Below are positions 12,301 to 21,808 of a stretch of DNA of 64,000 nt, piece after piece. The position numbers and the translations under genes are program-made. Below the pieces are notes generated by a model. That model had not been told where the DNA came from. It saw nothing but the letters and a program-made list of their open reading frames with translations, and did not search any database. This DNA is from Siphonodentalium dalli (taxonomy: Eukaryota > Mollusca > Scaphopoda > Gadilida > Siphonodentaliidae), in assembly GCA_032622095.1 (NCBI GenBank), contig CP136067.1:128419990-128483989 (forward strand). The letters run 5' to 3'. Within the stretch, counting starts at the first letter, position 1, and each line of letters begins with the position of its first letter.

Positions 12301-12916
12301 AACACTTCCTTTGGGGATGATCACTCATCAATGATGCTTTAGTGTAAAAAGGGTTAAACTTATTATCTGAACATTTCCTATGGGATAACTACTCATCCAT
12401 GATGCTTTAGTATAGAAAGGGTTAAACTTAATATCTGAATATTTGAACATTTCCTTTGGGGATGATCACTCATCAATAATGCTTTAGTGTAAAAAGGGTT
12501 AAACTTATTATCTGAACATTTCCTATGGGATTACTACTCATGATGCTTTAGTATAGAAAGGGTTAAACTTAATATCTGAATATTTGAACACTTCCTTTGG
12601 GGATGATCACTCATCAATGATGCTTTAGTGTAAAAAGGGTTAAACTTATTATCTGAACATTTCCTATGGGATTACTACTCATGATGCTTTAGTATAGAAA
12701 GGGTTAAACTTAGTATCTGAATATTTCTTATGGGATATCTACTTATCAAGGATGCTTTAGTATATAAAGGTTTAACCCTATTATATGAACATTTCCTATG
12801 GGATAAATACATATAATAAATATATTATGGTACAGACAGGGTTAAACTTATTATCTGAACATTTCCTATGGGATATCTATTCATCAATGATGCTTTAGTA
12901 TAGAAAGGGTTAACTA
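9395..12916 (+). repeat. Family D element 1: core plus ~47-unit 68/77-bp satellite array
   Basis: The core (about 9395-9571) starts CTACACTAAATGGATCCTCC and matches the core at 40117-40262. It is followed by about 3.3 kb of tandem monomers. Monomer A is 68 bp (CTTATTATCTGAACATTTCC ... AGTATAGAAAGGGTTAAA). Monomer B is 77 bp, with an extra ATATTTGAA and GGGGATGATC, and ends AGTGTAAAAAGGGTTAAA. A and B mostly alternate, forming a ~145-bp dimer, with occasional A-A or a third type (TACTCATCAATGATGCTTTAGTGTT). The first nine or so units are A type only. No coding sequence. Confidence 0.9.
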
Positions 12917-13166
12917 TATATTGTTGCCATTATGGTCTTTCGCTTGATCGTGCAGTCGCAGATTTCCACATAAATAAAAATTAGCGTCAGTTTGAAGCAT
13001 CGGACAATAATTATACAGGGGATGTCTGTCATTGGTAAAGATATGTAAGTGCTGTGGTATCATCCTGCATCGGTCGCATGAGAAGTTATTTATATCGACA
13101 CAGAGATATTTGGTAATAGGAGATACGGGCATTTTCTCCAGACCAAGTATTGCGTAGCTAGTCCAC
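12914..13166 (-). CDS. Open minus-strand frame, possible exon or relic
   Basis: An uninterrupted minus-strand frame of 84 codons with several Cys (LCVDINNFSCDRC, YNYCPM, YLCGN) lies in non-repeat DNA between the satellite array and a hairpin. I do not recognise the family. A second Cys-containing minus frame lies beyond the hairpin at 13277-13459. The two could be parts of one sequence split by the hairpin, or chance. No convincing splice sites were found. Confidence 0.2.
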
Positions 13167-13256
13167 ATGCCCCTGGGGAAAATTACTAAAATACCAATAT
13201 AGACTATACCACTGATATAGTCTATAGTGGTATTTTAGTAATTTTCCCAGGGGGCT
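13167..13256. repeat. Hairpin element, ~27-bp perfect outer arms plus inner arm
   Basis: CCCCTGGGGAAAATTACTAA at the left is mirrored by TTAGTAATTTTCCCAGGGG at the right. An inner TATAGACTATA / TATAGTCTATA pair flanks a short loop. No target duplication is evident. Confidence 0.85.
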
Positions 13257-13538
13257 GTGAGCTATTCAGGTCGGGTTTACCCAGAACTGGACTCAACCAG
13301 ATGGGCTGCGGAGACATCATTAAGCAGGACGCCCTTTCGTCGAGAGTTGAGAAGCGTATCAGACTGCACATTGGTTAGAATATTGACACAGAACGTATTT
13401 ATCATTATATTAGAACAGCACAATGTACTTCCTCGGAAATTACAAAATCCATCCAACATCAGGGAGCATTATATTTACTTTCGAGTTTCATCCCATTGGC
13501 ATATTATTTATGTTCGTATACAAGAAGACACCAATCAT
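13257..13538. other. Overlapping open frames on both strands, unassigned
   Basis: A + frame starts at 13257 and a minus frame lies at 13277-13459 (60 codons, with a Cys pair TLCCSN and FCVN). Only one, if either, can be real. The + frame runs into a family B element at 13539, so its C-terminal part is transposon sequence. I cannot assign a function. Confidence 0.2.
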
Positions 13539-13884
13539 TTAACCCTTTACTCAACAGAAGGGCCCTGTGCCAATGCATTCTCTTATATATGCGAGTCGAC
13601 CATAGGTCGCCTCGCATATATAAGAGAATGCATTGGCTTAACACATTAAAAATTATAAAATTGTTAAAGAATGTAAGAAAAAATGGTAAAAAGTGTTAAA
13701 AAAAGATGGTCGACTCGCATATATAAGAGAATGCATTGGCACAGGGCTTAACTGTAACTATCACAATGTGGTCAAGGAGCCGGTTCCAATGATATCCATA
13801 TTTGTATGGTTCTATTGAGACAGACCGAAGATATTTTAGGCTTTATTTGGCCGGTTTTGGCCGTTTTGTTGGGTAAAGGGTTAA
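13539..13884 (-). mobile_element. Family B element, complete, TTAA flanks
   Basis: The left end TTAACCCTTTACTCAACAG is mirrored by TTTTGTTGGGTAAAGGGTTAA. TTAA flanks lie at 13539-13542 and 13881-13884. Orientation is opposite to the copies at 20329 and 44478. Contents match those copies: a CATTCTCTTATATATGCGAG hairpin, an AT-rich spacer with GTTAAAGAATGTAAG, a half hairpin, then GGTTCCAATGATATCCATA and GAGACAGACC. No ORF. Confidence 0.85.
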
Positions 13885-14332
13885 TGGCGATATTTATGTC
13901 GGACTGAGTCATATGTTTGACAAATACCCACTAATGACCAATGACAACGATTACAACATACCGGTACTGAGATTTTGGTTGGGAATTAATTAAAAACATT
14001 TTATTTTTGCAATTTAAAGCAAAGGGTGGTGTTTTTAATAAATCACGCTATTCGTTATTGAATTGAAATTGAGAACATTTTTACAAAATTCTCGACCATC
14101 AGTTAAGAACAGAACTTGTCGTTTCCTGAAATACATTCAACAGACCGTTGTAGCCTCTCGTGTTAGCCAACGGACGGACCAGGCTGGCAACCTGTCAATC
14201 TACCATATCATAGATTTCCATATACTAGTTTTTTAAATCCTATGTCATGCTCCCACAAGTGTATCCCTATATATAAGCGGAAAACGACTAATCAAATTGT
14301 CAAATTTAGCCAGAGCCAATAATTTGGGCTAC
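13885..14332. other. No gene recognised
   Basis: AT-rich unique-looking DNA with stops in all frames. Nothing seen. Confidence 0.4.
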
Positions 14333-14446
14333 TAGCATACGCGGAGAAGTGGAGTCTCTATTCTTATTGCTGCGTTTTGCTTTTTCTGGCCAGAAAAAGC
14401 AAAACGCAGCAATAAGAATAGAGACTCCACTTCTCCGCGCATGCTA
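14333..14446. repeat. 114-bp spacerless palindrome
   Basis: The dyad axis lies between 14389 and 14390 (CTGG/CCAG). The inner 50-bp arms (14340-14439) pair perfectly. One mismatch follows, then six further paired bases to 14333/14446. There is no loop at all. A + strand ORF crossing it (14349-14645) is a by-product. Confidence 0.93.
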
Positions 14447-15190
14447 TACGGATAGGTATTGTTTATTGTCATTCCGTTTTTTTTTATTCTTCGCACCATA
14501 TATCTTGGTTAGAAGATTAAACATATATATCTGGTGTCTAATCGGAAAAACCATTTTAATGCAATTAGTCGGAGAGAGATTACAAAATGAACACGGCTTC
14601 AAATTTGTTAACTCGAGCTCAGGTGTTAACAAAAAAGGTTGCTAACGAATAAGGTTTGTAATCATTCTATACAAAATATCTCACTGAACTATCTCCGGAT
14701 TAACACATATACGGGACCAGAATAAATAAAATAAATTCCAATCACTTCGTATATACCGGTATGAACTTTCTAATGGAAAAAGATAAATTTTATACTCACA
14801 TGAACCGCCGATAATGGGAGCTAAAATGTGGAGCCAGACTCGGAACATTCTAGTGACTGACTTTGAATCTTGAGGAGACGATCAACGCTTATAAGGTTGG
14901 ATTCCCGCGTTCGATTTATTATACGAGGGTGAGTGTTATAATACATGGTTACGTTAAAACATAAGGCCACAGACAATAATATATGTGGTTGGGGTTTCCA
15001 TAAGGACCCTATTTTGAACCCCTAACCCTATAGTGTTGTACATCGTATTCAAAAATTTATTTATCATTTTTTTTTTTTTTCTCATAAAAACCTAAATAAA
15101 AAATTTTCAGTATGTCAAAATATGTTAATTTCTCAGTTGAAGCATTGTGATTTTTACAGTTTATTCAAAATTAGTCTTTCTTCAAGCCTA
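14447..15190. other. No gene recognised
   Basis: AT-rich DNA with a T run near 15067-15081. A short minus ORF at 14444-14632 has no recognisable features. Confidence 0.4.
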
Positions 15191-16250
15191 TCAGATAAAC
15201 GGGTATAGTTGGAAGCTCGAATTGGCCAAATTTTGTCTACGTAACTTGGAAATTGGTATAAGATGACAGATACACGAAATATTGATATACCGGCTTCGTG
15301 TGCTCTGAAAAATACTTCCATTTTCCTGCTGTTTTAAAATTTTTCGCACAGTGGTGAAATAAACGCTCTTTATTTCTACCATATCAGGAAAAGACTAATA
15401 CGGGACGCTCATTTTTGTTCGTTACCGTGTAAATGGCTGTTTTTATTTGGAACCGAACACAACGTTTCAATGGTGCATTTTTGTGGCGTCAACTGCTGAC
15501 GCCAATGTGTTGACGTCTGACGTCAATGTGTTGACGTCAATGCGTCTTTCTAGGACATATGGATATAACGCTCGCAGAAAGGTAGCTCAAGTACTTGTCG
15601 ACCTATTTCGATACCGTTGAAATTTCAAAAGCGAATATTATTAGGTGTATTTTGGATATTAAACCGACAAGTGCCTTTAAGATACGATATTAGACATGAA
15701 CAGTCATAAGAATATGTAAAACTATAAAAAAAATAAAAAAATAAAGAAATTAAAAATTGTAAAGCCACTGGGCGGATTGCGTTCCAAAATACACCTAATA
15801 ATATTCGCTTTTAAATCCCCCCCCCCCCCCCAATATCGAAATAGGTCGAAATATAGTTTAACCACCTTTCTACGAGCATTATATGTCACAGAAAGAGGAA
15901 TTGAAGCCATAACAAATACAACATTGAACACGATGTTTGGGTCCCAATAAAAAAACAGCCACTAGCACGGCATGGAAAAGAAAAGAGCGTTCCCTGATAT
16001 AGAGTAAATATATTCCTATGGTGGAAGTAAAGAGCGTTTATTTCACTTATGTGATAACAATTGAAAACAGATGGAAAATGTCTGACCATGGCAAGTATTT
16101 CTCAGAGCATATGAAGCCGGAAAATCAATCGTTCGTGTATTTATCAACTTCTCTTGTACCTGCTTCCAAATTACGCAGACAAAATTTGGAAGTTCGAATG
16201 TGTCATGTCCGTTTAAGCCCGCCTGCGGATACTAAATCTTCCACAATTGA
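15191..16250. repeat. Large diverged inverted duplication (two ~470-bp arms)
   Basis: Arm 1 (about 15191-15660) and arm 2 (about 15783-16250, reversed) share in order AAATTTTGTCTACGTAA, AAATAAACGCTCTTTA, TGGCTGTTTTTATTGG and GCGAATATTATTAGGTGTAT. Short ORFs on opposite strands (15191-15382 minus, 16018-16269 plus) both start MVE(I/V)KSVYFT and share SKLRRQNL. The shared residues follow from the DNA duplication and do not by themselves show coding. The centre holds a T/A-rich run and a 14-base poly(C) tract near 15818. Confidence 0.75.
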
Positions 16251-16270
16251 ACCCCAACCAGACATTTAAG

Positions 16271-16721
16271 ATACTTTGGCCTAACTGACAACAAAATAAA
16301 TCGATGTCGAGACAATTAGTTCCTTTTAACGAGTGTCATTATAGAAAACGTTCACTTAAAGGCGGATGTAGCTCGTACAGCGCTCTCCGTCTAATTAAAC
16401 ACTCTTTCGATCATATTCTAAGGTAAATTTAAACAAACTGAATATGTGCTAATCAGAATGGAACCATCGGAATGTGTTCTGCAGAATGTGTTGAGCTGCA
16501 TCAATTAAGGCGTTCCTGCATTATATAGAGACACGATGTACATGTAGCATAATGTGTGAACACTTATAGAGCGAGCGTCTGTGCGATACACGGGATTGCC
16601 TTTCGTGGCCAGAATAATATTATGTCGTCATGTGTTGCAGTTCTTTGACTAAATCTTCCAACAACGGACATCGTTGCCTTCGGATAATCAAATATCCGTG
16701 CATAAAATAAACATGTATTAA
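16271..16721. other. No gene recognised
   Basis: Unique-looking AT-rich DNA with short frames only. Nothing seen. Confidence 0.4.
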
Positions 16722-17700
16722 CCATTTCATAACGGGAGCTGAGCTGGTGCAGCATTAAATATCCTGCGCCATTGTATTCTCTTATATATGCGAGTCTGCC
16801 ATAGGGAGCTTTGTATATAAGCGAATGCACTGGCTTACAAGATCAAGGTACACTCTTATAACTAATGTGTAGAAACGATTACACATCAAATGTGTAACCC
16901 GCTTAATACACATAGCAATGTGTAGTTTTACATACAAATACATGGACCAATGTGTATATTTTGTTACACACAATTGATTAAGAACGTAGAGCATGCGCAT
17001 TGCGGTGCCTTCAGTTTCATAGTCTGCTATACATGACGGCCATATTGTTTTAGTATATTTTTTGGAATACAATCTACCGCGATCGTAGACAAGGAATGTA
17101 AGTTGAGAATTCCGACTTGTGGGTACAGTATTAATGATATATGAGGATTTATTTGTTAAAACTTTCATGGCGAATATTGCCCTTAGACTCGTTTATGATT
17201 GTTGTAATACGGTAATACTAATATTATGCAACCACGCCACGACCCTGGTTTGTACATTTAAAACGAAAACTCACACATCACTGAGCTAAATTTTACGTAC
17301 CATTGTAAGCCATGAAAGTTTTAACATATAAATCTCCAAATGTCATCAATACTATATACCCACAGTTCGGAATACTGAACTTACATTCTTGTCTACGATC
17401 TGTGTGTGTAAGAATCTACACAAAATGTGTAAGGGATATATGTTGAGTTTATACACACCGATGTGTATAAATGTGTAGAAATTGACCCATTTATTATGTA
17501 AAAATTGTTACACAATTTGTGTACGTACATAAAACTACACATATACTACACAAATATGTTTAAGATCAAAAATGAATAATGAGTGTGTAATGACACCTAC
17601 ACATTAGTCATAAGAGTGTAAGTATTGAAAGGGAAATGCATTATTGTATATATGCGAGGCTACCTATACGGGAGAGAGAGAGTTTTCGCAAAATTTGAAG
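16722..17700. mobile_element. Family C element interrupted by a TA-flanked foldback
   Basis: The left end TTAACCATTTCATAACGGGAG and the hairpin arms at 16770-16830 are family C. The element breaks at GATCAAGG-TA (16849-16850) and resumes at TA-AGTATTGAAAGG (17619-), followed by a second hairpin arm (ATGCATTATTGTATATATGC). Its right half is degenerate and ends near TTTTCGCAAAATTTGAAGG. Confidence 0.6.
16851..17618. mobile_element. 768-bp long-foldback element inserted at TA
   Basis: Ends CACTCTTATAACTAATGTG and CACATTAGTCATAAGAGTG are inverted copies flanked by TA at 16849-16850 and 17619-17620. Pairing continues inward: GATCGTAGACAAGGAATGTAAG near 17081 and TTTGTTAAAACTTTCATGGC near 17152 recur inverted at about 17310-17405. 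Arms are thus about 320 bp. There are many short GTGTGTA/TACACAC motifs. No transposase ORF. TA flanks fit Tc1/mariner-type targets, but the class is inference. Confidence 0.72.
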
Positions 17701-17805
17701 GACCCGTTTGAACCCCAAAATTGCGTATTCATAATTTGGTAACAGGTGAATATATCCGACAATTTTTTTTCTCGACAGATGACATATATAGTGTCGCCAT
17801 GCAGA

Positions 17806-18580
17806 ATATCTTCACTGGACAGCTTACATGATATATTCACTGGACAGCTTACATGATATATTCACTGGACAGCTTACATGATATATGTATTGGACAGCTT
17901 ACATGATATATTCACTGGACAGCTTACATGATATATTCACTGGACAGCTTACATGATATATGTATTGGACAGCTTACATGATATATGTATTGGACAGCTT
18001 ACATGATATATGTATTGGACAGCTTACATGATATATGTATTGGACAGCTTACATGATATATGTATTGGACAGCTTACATGATATATTCACTGGACAGCTT
18101 ACATGATATATTCACTGGACAGCTTACATGATATCTTCACTGGACAGCTTACATGATATATGTATTGGACAGCTTACATGATATATTCACTGGACAGCTT
18201 ACATGTTATATTCACTGGACAGCTTACATGATATATGTATTGGACAGCTTACATGATATATGTATTGGACAGCTTACATGATATATGTATTGGACAGCTT
18301 ACATGATATATGTATTGGACAGCTTACATGATATATGTATTGGACAGCTTACATGGTATATTCACTGGACAGCTTACATGATATATTCACTGGACAGCTT
18401 ACATGATATATTCACTGGACAGCTTACATGATATATTTATTGGACAGCTTACATGATATATTCACTGGAAAGCTTACATGATATATTCACTGGACAGCTT
18501 ACATGTTATATTCACTGGACAGCTTACATGATATATTCACTGGACAGCTTACATGATATATTCACTGGACAGCTTACAGG
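17806..18580 (+). repeat. 25-bp minisatellite, 31 units, with 11-unit higher order
   Basis: Unit TTCACTGGACAGCTTACATG+ATATA (type A) or with TGTATTGG (type B). Order read along the array: AAABAABBBBB, AAABAABBBBB, AAA then one B-like unit (TTTATTGG), then five A. This is two copies of an 11-unit (275-bp) block and a partial third. Single-base variants (ACATGTT, ACATGGT, GGAAAGC) mark individual units. Confidence 0.92.
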
Positions 18581-18639
18581 ATTGAGCATTTTGAAACATT
18601 CCACAAACTCCAAGATGGCCGCCAAATTTTTCCATCTGT

Positions 18640-18788
18640 CCATAGTGTCGATATTGTGTCAGTGCATTCTCTTATATGTGCATGCGAGTCTGTCACGGGA
18701 AGCCTCGCATATATAAGAGAATGCATTGAACAGGGTTTTCGCAAAATATCAGGAAGCGCCAGTGACAGTCCAGTCATGGGAGGGTTAA
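18640..18788. mobile_element. Family C element, right-hand part
   Basis: A hairpin with CATTCTCTTATATGTGCATGCGAG and its mirrored arm is followed by GTTTTCGCAAAATATCAGGAAG and CCAGTCATGGGAGGGTTAA. The left end is missing, possibly lost where the 25-bp minisatellite expanded. A CAAGATGGCCGCC motif lies just upstream at 18611-18623. Confidence 0.65.
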
Positions 18789-18848
18789 ATGTTACTGCCG
18801 CGTTACAGTAACACCGTGGGAAAATATAGCTCCATGTTGACATGACAC

Positions 18849-19102
18849 GCAAGCCTTGAAATAGTGTGTCTGTCATTTGCGAATGAGGTCCCCAGAGGGT
18901 GAATTTAGTGATGCTACCCCGCATGGCGGGCTAGCATCACCAAATTCACCCTCTGTGAACCTCATTCTGCTGAGGTGTAAGCAGAATGAGGTCACAGAGG
19001 GTGAATTTAGTGATGCTAGCCCGCTATGCGGGGTAGCATTACTAAATTCACCCCCTGGGGACCTCATTCTGCAAATGACAGACACACTATTTCAAGGCTT
19101 GC
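18849..19102. repeat. 254-bp nested palindrome (palindrome of palindromes)
   Basis: The outer pair GCAAGCCTTGAAATAGTGTG / mirrored CACTATTTCAAGGCTTGC encloses two inner hairpins. Each inner hairpin is itself a palindrome of GAATGAGGT...GGGTGAATTTAGTGATGCTA with an ATG- or TAT-centred loop. Only about 8 bp separates the two halves. Short ORFs on both strands here mirror each other and are not genes. Confidence 0.92.
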
Positions 19103-19382
19103 TGGCACGTTAATAAACTAAACGTTGATTACACGTTTATACATATGTGATAGTATGTGGCACATGTGATAGCATGTGGCCAAAAATGTTATCATAAATT
19201 TCAATAGCTTTTTTATACACTTTCACAATTCCCTCAGTTTTCATATCCCTTCACCAGGTAACAGCACAAATGCACTGCGTTGCCGCGGGGTCCATGGATG
19301 ATTGAAGTGTTGAAAAATTTCATCCATGTTTTAAGTTTTAACATTCTAATATTATTCTTATCGGTATGATCATGGTATAAAC

Positions 19383-19555
19383 AAAATACACGCGTAGTGT
19401 TTCTGAATACCAAATTTACTCGACTAGTGGAATTTACGATTTACCGAACTCGTGGCATTGACGATTTACAGTGCTCGCTAAAGCTCGTGAGGTAAATCAT
19501 CAATCCCACTCGTGGTGTAAATATGGTATTCACAAACACCACGTGTGTATTCTAT
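19383..19555. repeat. Diverged foldback element
   Basis: AATACACGCGTAGTGTTTCTG / mirrored CACAAACACCACGTGTGTATT with GAATACC/GGTATTC form the outer stem. TTACGATTTACC and GGTAAATCATCAA pair further in, around CTCGTGG repeats. Pairing is imperfect; no target duplication was established. Confidence 0.6.
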
Positions 19556-19587
19556 ATGTAATGGGGTTTTAAATAAATATACTCACA

Positions 19588-19710
19588 CTAGCTGAAACTC
19601 CGCCAGGGTATACCGAGTTACCACACCGAATTTGGTTGAAATCGGTCAAGGGGTCTGGGAGAAAAACTCCGAACAGACAGACAGACGTACAAATCCTACT
19701 CTTTTGTATG
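19588..19710 (-). mobile_element. Helitron-like terminal fragment
   Basis: On the minus strand the sequence ends CAGCTAG followed by T, and at its other side it has a GTCTGTCTGTCTG tract like the 5' region of the Helitron-like units elsewhere. It is only about 120 bp, and a clear 3' hairpin is lacking. A similar GCCAGGG...GAGT(T/C)ACCACACC block lies at 55990-56020. Confidence 0.4.
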
Positions 19711-19813
19711 TATCGATGAACATCATATATATAATGGAGTTATGAGTAGAACCAGAGTCTGATAACTGGCTTCGAATCGTAAAGAGACGAGCGGTACGTG
19801 TATTAAGTCAGGG

Positions 19814-20237
19814 TTAAAGGTACTCAATCCGATCAGATCCTCATAAATTACTATTTCTTTGGCTTCGGGGGTTAAAAATATTTGATTCGAGTCGAGGAAC
19901 CTACCCAACAACGCTCAGAGTGATCCGATATAAATTTTTGAAGTTTTGTCATTTCTGTTGTTAGTGGCCCAGAAACACGCCGTCAAAAGGATGGTCTAGG
20001 TCAAAATTGCGTTATTATTACCACTTGATTTTAGAGTTATCCATCTTCGTCCGTTTGAATAGGTGTTTCTGGGGCAAATATTAGTGCACATCTCGAGAAA
20101 TAACAAACCTCAAAAAATCAATATCTTATCACTATGAGCTTTGATGGGTGGGTTCCTCGACTCGAATCAAATATTTTTACCACAGAAACCAAAGAAATAG
20201 TAATTTAGGGGTGCTTAATCGGATTCAGTACCTTTAA
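19814..20237 (+). mobile_element. Family A element, 424 bp
   Basis: TTAA-AGGTACTCAATCCGATCAGA at the left is mirrored by TCGGATTCAGTACCT-TTAA at the right. Subterminal TTACTATTTCTTTGGCTTCG and AGTCGAGGAACC blocks also occur in both arms in opposite orientation. No ORF of transposase type. Confidence 0.85.
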
Positions 20238-20332
20238 TGGACGAGCTACATACTGGACATTCGTAAACTAGATGGTCGACGACGTAGCACGAGACCATTT
20301 CGTTCACGAATGTCCAGCAGCGAGTCCATTAA
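20234..20332. mobile_element. Short TTAA-bounded hairpin between families A and B
   Basis: TTAATGGAC...CTGGACATTCGT is mirrored by ACGAATGTCCAG...GTCCATTAA. Its TTAA ends are shared with the family A copy on the left and the family B copy on the right, so three elements abut. Confidence 0.6.
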
Positions 20333-20764
20333 CCCTTTACCCAACAAAACGTCCAGAAAAATAGCCCAAATGAAGCTGCAACAGCCTAAATTATCTTGGG
20401 TCTGTCTCAATAGAACAAATACAAATATGGATATCATTGGAACCGGCTCATTGACCACATAGTGATAGTTACAGTTATGCCCTGTGCCAATGCATTCTCT
20501 TATATAAGAGAATGCATTAGCCTAAAAAAAATCATTTTTTAACACTTTTTATCATTTTTTTCTTACATTCTTTAACAATTTAATAATTTGTTCTTACATT
20601 TTTAACAATTTTTATAATATTTTTCTACATTCTTTGACAATTTTATCATTTTTAATATGTGTTAAGCCAATGCATTCTTTTATATATGCGAGGCGACCTA
20701 CGGTCGACTCGCATATATAAGAGAATGCATTGGCACAGGGCCGTTTTGTTCGGTAAAGGGTTAA
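20329..20764 (+). mobile_element. Family B element, complete, 436 bp
   Basis: Ends TTAACCCTTTACCCAACAAA and TTTTGTTCGGTAAAGGGTTAA. The interior is as in the other complete copies, with a longer T-rich spacer in which TTCTTACATTCTTTAACAAT is repeated two or three times. A minus ORF at 20246-20458 lies inside and is not a gene. Confidence 0.85.
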
Positions 20765-21129
20765 CCTAGTTAAAACACAGTTTTAATATAATATACAAGG
20801 AGAAATTACATTGATACAGATGAAAATTCCAATATATATCGATGAGACGTTTACGAATGTTTTTCTGAGGGAAAATAGTCCTTGGCAGATGGCAAAACCA
20901 CGCTCCTTGGCACGGCTTTTGTGAGTGGTAAATGGCACGTGGATGTTCAACTTCTCAAAAATGTATTAAAATCCATTGATTTTGTCGTCTCTAAATAATT
21001 GTTCAGGGTCTATATACAGTGAAAATGATGATATGCGAAATTCAAGGAATTTCGCTAGATAAATCCAGAGAAATTCTTTGTTGAAAATATCTTGCAATGT
21101 TTGACAAGATGTATTCAAAACGTGCGCCT
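20765..21129. other. No gene recognised
   Basis: AT-rich DNA with no convincing frame or repeat. Nothing seen. Confidence 0.4.
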
Positions 21130-21780
21130 GCCCCTTAAAGACATATGATGGACTTGTTCGGGTGTGTGAAATTGATAAGTTAGTACTCAGGCGCTATGCC
21201 AACTTGGGAATGTGACATTCTACTAACATCGCCGAAAATGTCGAAGAAATATTAAATCGACCATACCACTCCATAGAAAACATCGTCTGAACTCCGCCCA
21301 ATTGTAAATATTTACATCTCGATTCGGGACGCAACTATCGGCGATAATCTAACACAAATGATTTCGCCATCAAGAGTAATTGCATTTAATTAATATATAA
21401 GAATGACGGTGTATATCATCAATTTGGATTAATATTCGTAACAAATAAACCACTTTGAGCAGGGGGTGGAATAAATACACAGAACGACACGATGTGTAAA
21501 TGGGTTTGTCGATACGGCACGAGTGCTGTCGCGGAAGCATAGAACTAGAGGCGCTAAATGGTCGGAAAAAACTGCCGAAAACGGAAAACAAATTGGACGT
21601 GGGGGTGGGTGGGTCCCAACAAGGGTCGAAAGTAAAAAATCAGCATACGTGCCTTCAAATTTTTTCCCCCTGCTTTGAGAAAGATTATTCTCAATTTCTA
21701 TGTGATCACCCTATCGCAGTGTTTCACATCACCAGACACGAAGAACGACAAAAAGGGCTAACATGGACCATTAATTGTAC
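21130..21780 (+). repeat. Dispersed ~400-bp repeat, copy 1 (carries an insertion)
   Basis: It begins TTAAAGACATATGATGG and shares in order GATAAGTTAGTACTCAGGCG, CATTCTACTAACATCGCC, CGGGACGCAACTATCGGCGA, TATAAGAATGACGGTGT and TTCTATGTGATCACC. The same order is found at 22747-23126 (inverted) and 30150-30560. It is interrupted by the insertion at 21460-21672. No terminal repeats identified; class unknown. Confidence 0.8.
21460..21672. mobile_element. 213-bp hAT-like insertion with 7-bp target duplication
   Basis: The element begins CAGGGGGTGG and ends TTTTTCCCCCTG. CTTTGAG flanks both sides (21453-21459 and 21673-21679). In the two other copies of the surrounding repeat the site occurs once, with no insertion, at about 22812 (inverted) and 30472. 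A CAGGG...CCCTG end is typical of hAT elements, whose duplications are usually 8 bp. The perfect match here is 7. ORFs crossing it are chance. Confidence 0.85.
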
Positions 21781-21808
21781 CCATCAAAGTCGCGGACGAG
21801 CCTTTTAT

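Noticed and set aside
9395..12916. Bacterial-style or viral repeat array
   Set aside because: The 68/77-bp monomers match the end of a TTAA element found elsewhere in the window, so a transposon-derived satellite explains it.
13257..13649. 130-codon + strand ORF as a whole
   Set aside because: Its last third is the terminal repeat and hairpin of a family B element, and the remaining part overlaps an equally open minus frame.
17806..18580. Possible CRISPR array
   Set aside because: Units are contiguous 25-mers with no unique spacers, in eukaryotic-type DNA.
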